A stretch of 64,000 nucleotides of DNA from NCBI RefSeq assembly GCF_002257665.1, contig NZ_MQWB01000001.1, positions 2,277,342 to 2,341,341 of the forward strand, written 5' to 3'. This document shows positions 63,335 through 64,000 of this stretch, piece by piece (positions within the stretch are counted from its first letter, which is position 1; each line of letters begins with the position of its first letter). Made by a program: the position numbers and the translations under genes. A model generated the notes under the pieces. It did not search any database, had not been told where the DNA came from, and worked only from the letters and a program-made list of their open reading frames with translations. The stretch is from Rubricoccus marinus. Its GTDB lineage: Bacteria; Bacteroidota; Rhodothermia; Rhodothermales; Rubricoccaceae.

Positions 63335-64000
63335 TAGGCGATCCAGCCGCGCACGGCCTCGGCGTAAGCCGCGACGAGAGCCACCGCGATCACGGCCGCG
63401 TCGATGCGGTCCAGCATGCCGCCGTGGCCGGGGATCCATGTCCCGGAGTCCTTGACGCCAGCGGCCCGCTTGAGTTGGCTTTCCGCGAGGTCGCCGAGTT
63501 GGCTCGCGGCGCCGCAGCACAGGCCGATAACGGCGACGTCGCCCCACGTGAACACGCCGGAGAGGACGGTCACCTTCGCGAGCGCGGCAAAGGCGATGGC
63601 CGAGACCACGCCGCCCATCGCGCCCTCCCACGTTTTGTTGGGCGAGACGCGCGGAAACAGCTTCCGCTTTCCAAAGGCACGCCCGGCCGCATACGCGCCG
63701 GTATCAGACGCCCACACGCCAACAAGGGTCGTCATCGTCAGCCAGAACGCCTCCATGCCGAGCAGGTCCGCCTCCCGCAGCGCAACGGCGGCACCCGCCA
63801 GAAAAGCCGGGTACAGCACGCCAAGCGCTGTCGCCGCCGTGTCCACCAGCGGCCCGCCGGGGCGGTCGTCCTCTGGCGAACGCGTGAGCGCGAACACCAC
63901 CAGCAGCGCCGTGCCGACGAGCAACGCCGGGATCACAGCGTCCGGGATCAACGCGCGCAGGCTCGCGAGCACGCCGACCGATACGCCGAGCGCCACGTAC
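63334..64000 (-). CDS. cdsA: Phosphatidate cytidylyltransferase, 5' end outside the window
   Basis: The 3' 222 codons of CdsA are present; the reading frame continues past the right edge (…YVALGVSVG), so the N-terminal helices are missing. The enzyme makes CDP-diacylglycerol from phosphatidate and CTP. The family signature is complete: ASDTGAYAAGRAFGKRKLFPRVSPNKTWEGAMGG and SQLGDLAESQLKRAAGVKDSGTWIPGHGGMLDRIDA, with the catalytic acidic residues in GDLAES and the LDRID end. The earlier lipid gene plsY is 10 kb away. Confidence 0.95.
   Translation of the reverse strand, partial: YVALGVSVGVLASLRALIPDAVIPALLVGTALLVVFALTRSPEDDRPGGPLVDTAATALGVLYPAFLAGAAVALREADLLGMEAFWLTMTTLVGVWASDTGAYAAGRAFGKRKLFPRVSPNKTWEGAMGGVVSAIAFAALAKVTVLSGVFTWGDVAVIGLCCGAASQLGDLAESQLKRAAGVKDSGTWIPGHGGMLDRIDAAVIAVALVAAYAEAVRGWIA

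Overview
The window is GC-rich bacterial chromosome with tightly packed genes on both strands. Four features point to a marine Rhodothermota (Rhodothermales/Rubricoccaceae-like, formerly placed near Bacteroidota). It has a complete alternative complex III operon in the Rhodothermus marinus order (actABCDEF, then SCO and probably caa3 oxidase). It has exported proteins with type IX secretion C-terminal sorting domains, and Lpt lipopolysaccharide-export genes. Start codons generally lack Shine-Dalgarno sequences. No rRNA, tRNA, IS element, prophage or CRISPR array was seen.

Layout. 1-10,373 (minus): alternative complex III (ActA-F), a one-helix protein of unknown function, an SCO copper chaperone and the first codons of what is probably an oxidase subunit. 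10,758-13,756 (plus): a double-barrel outer-membrane protein coupled to an OmpA-type peptidoglycan anchor. 13,931-24,894: MATE exporter, a GT2/sugar-phosphotransferase-like fusion, accA, thioesterase, a degenerate EnvC-like LytM protein, a lipoprotein, a GlsB-like membrane protein, an S46 dipeptidyl-peptidase and nadC. 24,941-33,522: T9SS-exported LVIVD-repeat protein, queA, fumarylacetoacetase and an unknown partner, a TPR protein and a cystathionine gamma-synthase-type enzyme. 33,564-36,850 (minus): lptC, an OstA/LptA-like protein and lptB. 37,167-41,477 (plus): an RsbV/RsbW/RsbU-like partner-switching module, MscS channel and ATP-grasp enzyme. 41,474-64,000: DUF2254 protein, 3-methyladenine glycosylase, DUF4097 protein, glucan phosphorylase, DUF2911 protein, TonB-dependent receptor-like protein, LytS/LytTR two-component pair, RlpA, PlsY, SGNH esterase, alpha/beta hydrolase, Zn-dehydrogenase, tandem-M16 peptidase, SDR, BNR/Ycf48-like lipoprotein, a second T9SS cargo protein and the 3' part of cdsA.

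The outstanding feature is not a gene. A short motif, CGCCAGAGGC and its complement GCCTCTGGCG, is sprinkled through the whole window. It occurs in both orientations, inside and between genes, at about 2.5 copies per kb by hand count in the first 6.4 kb (16 copies; fewer than one or two expected by chance in the whole window). Inside genes it leaves recurrent tripeptides (Ala-Ser-Gly, Pro-Glu-Ala, Ala-Arg-Gly, Pro-Leu-Ala). Between genes it pairs head-to-head into 18-20 bp palindromes or hairpins, often starting within two bases of a stop codon. It also forms a 7 x 16 bp tandem array. This resembles the layout of DNA uptake sequences of Neisseriaceae and Pasteurellaceae, or of the cyanobacterial HIP1 repeat. 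I know of no such element described for this lineage, and I regard it as the candidate undescribed system here.

A second recurring signal is a TAnnTTC/G box upstream of about a dozen starts, resembling the Bacteroidota -7 element TAnnTTTG. In a few genes it lies only 3-5 bases from the start codon, which suggests leaderless transcripts.
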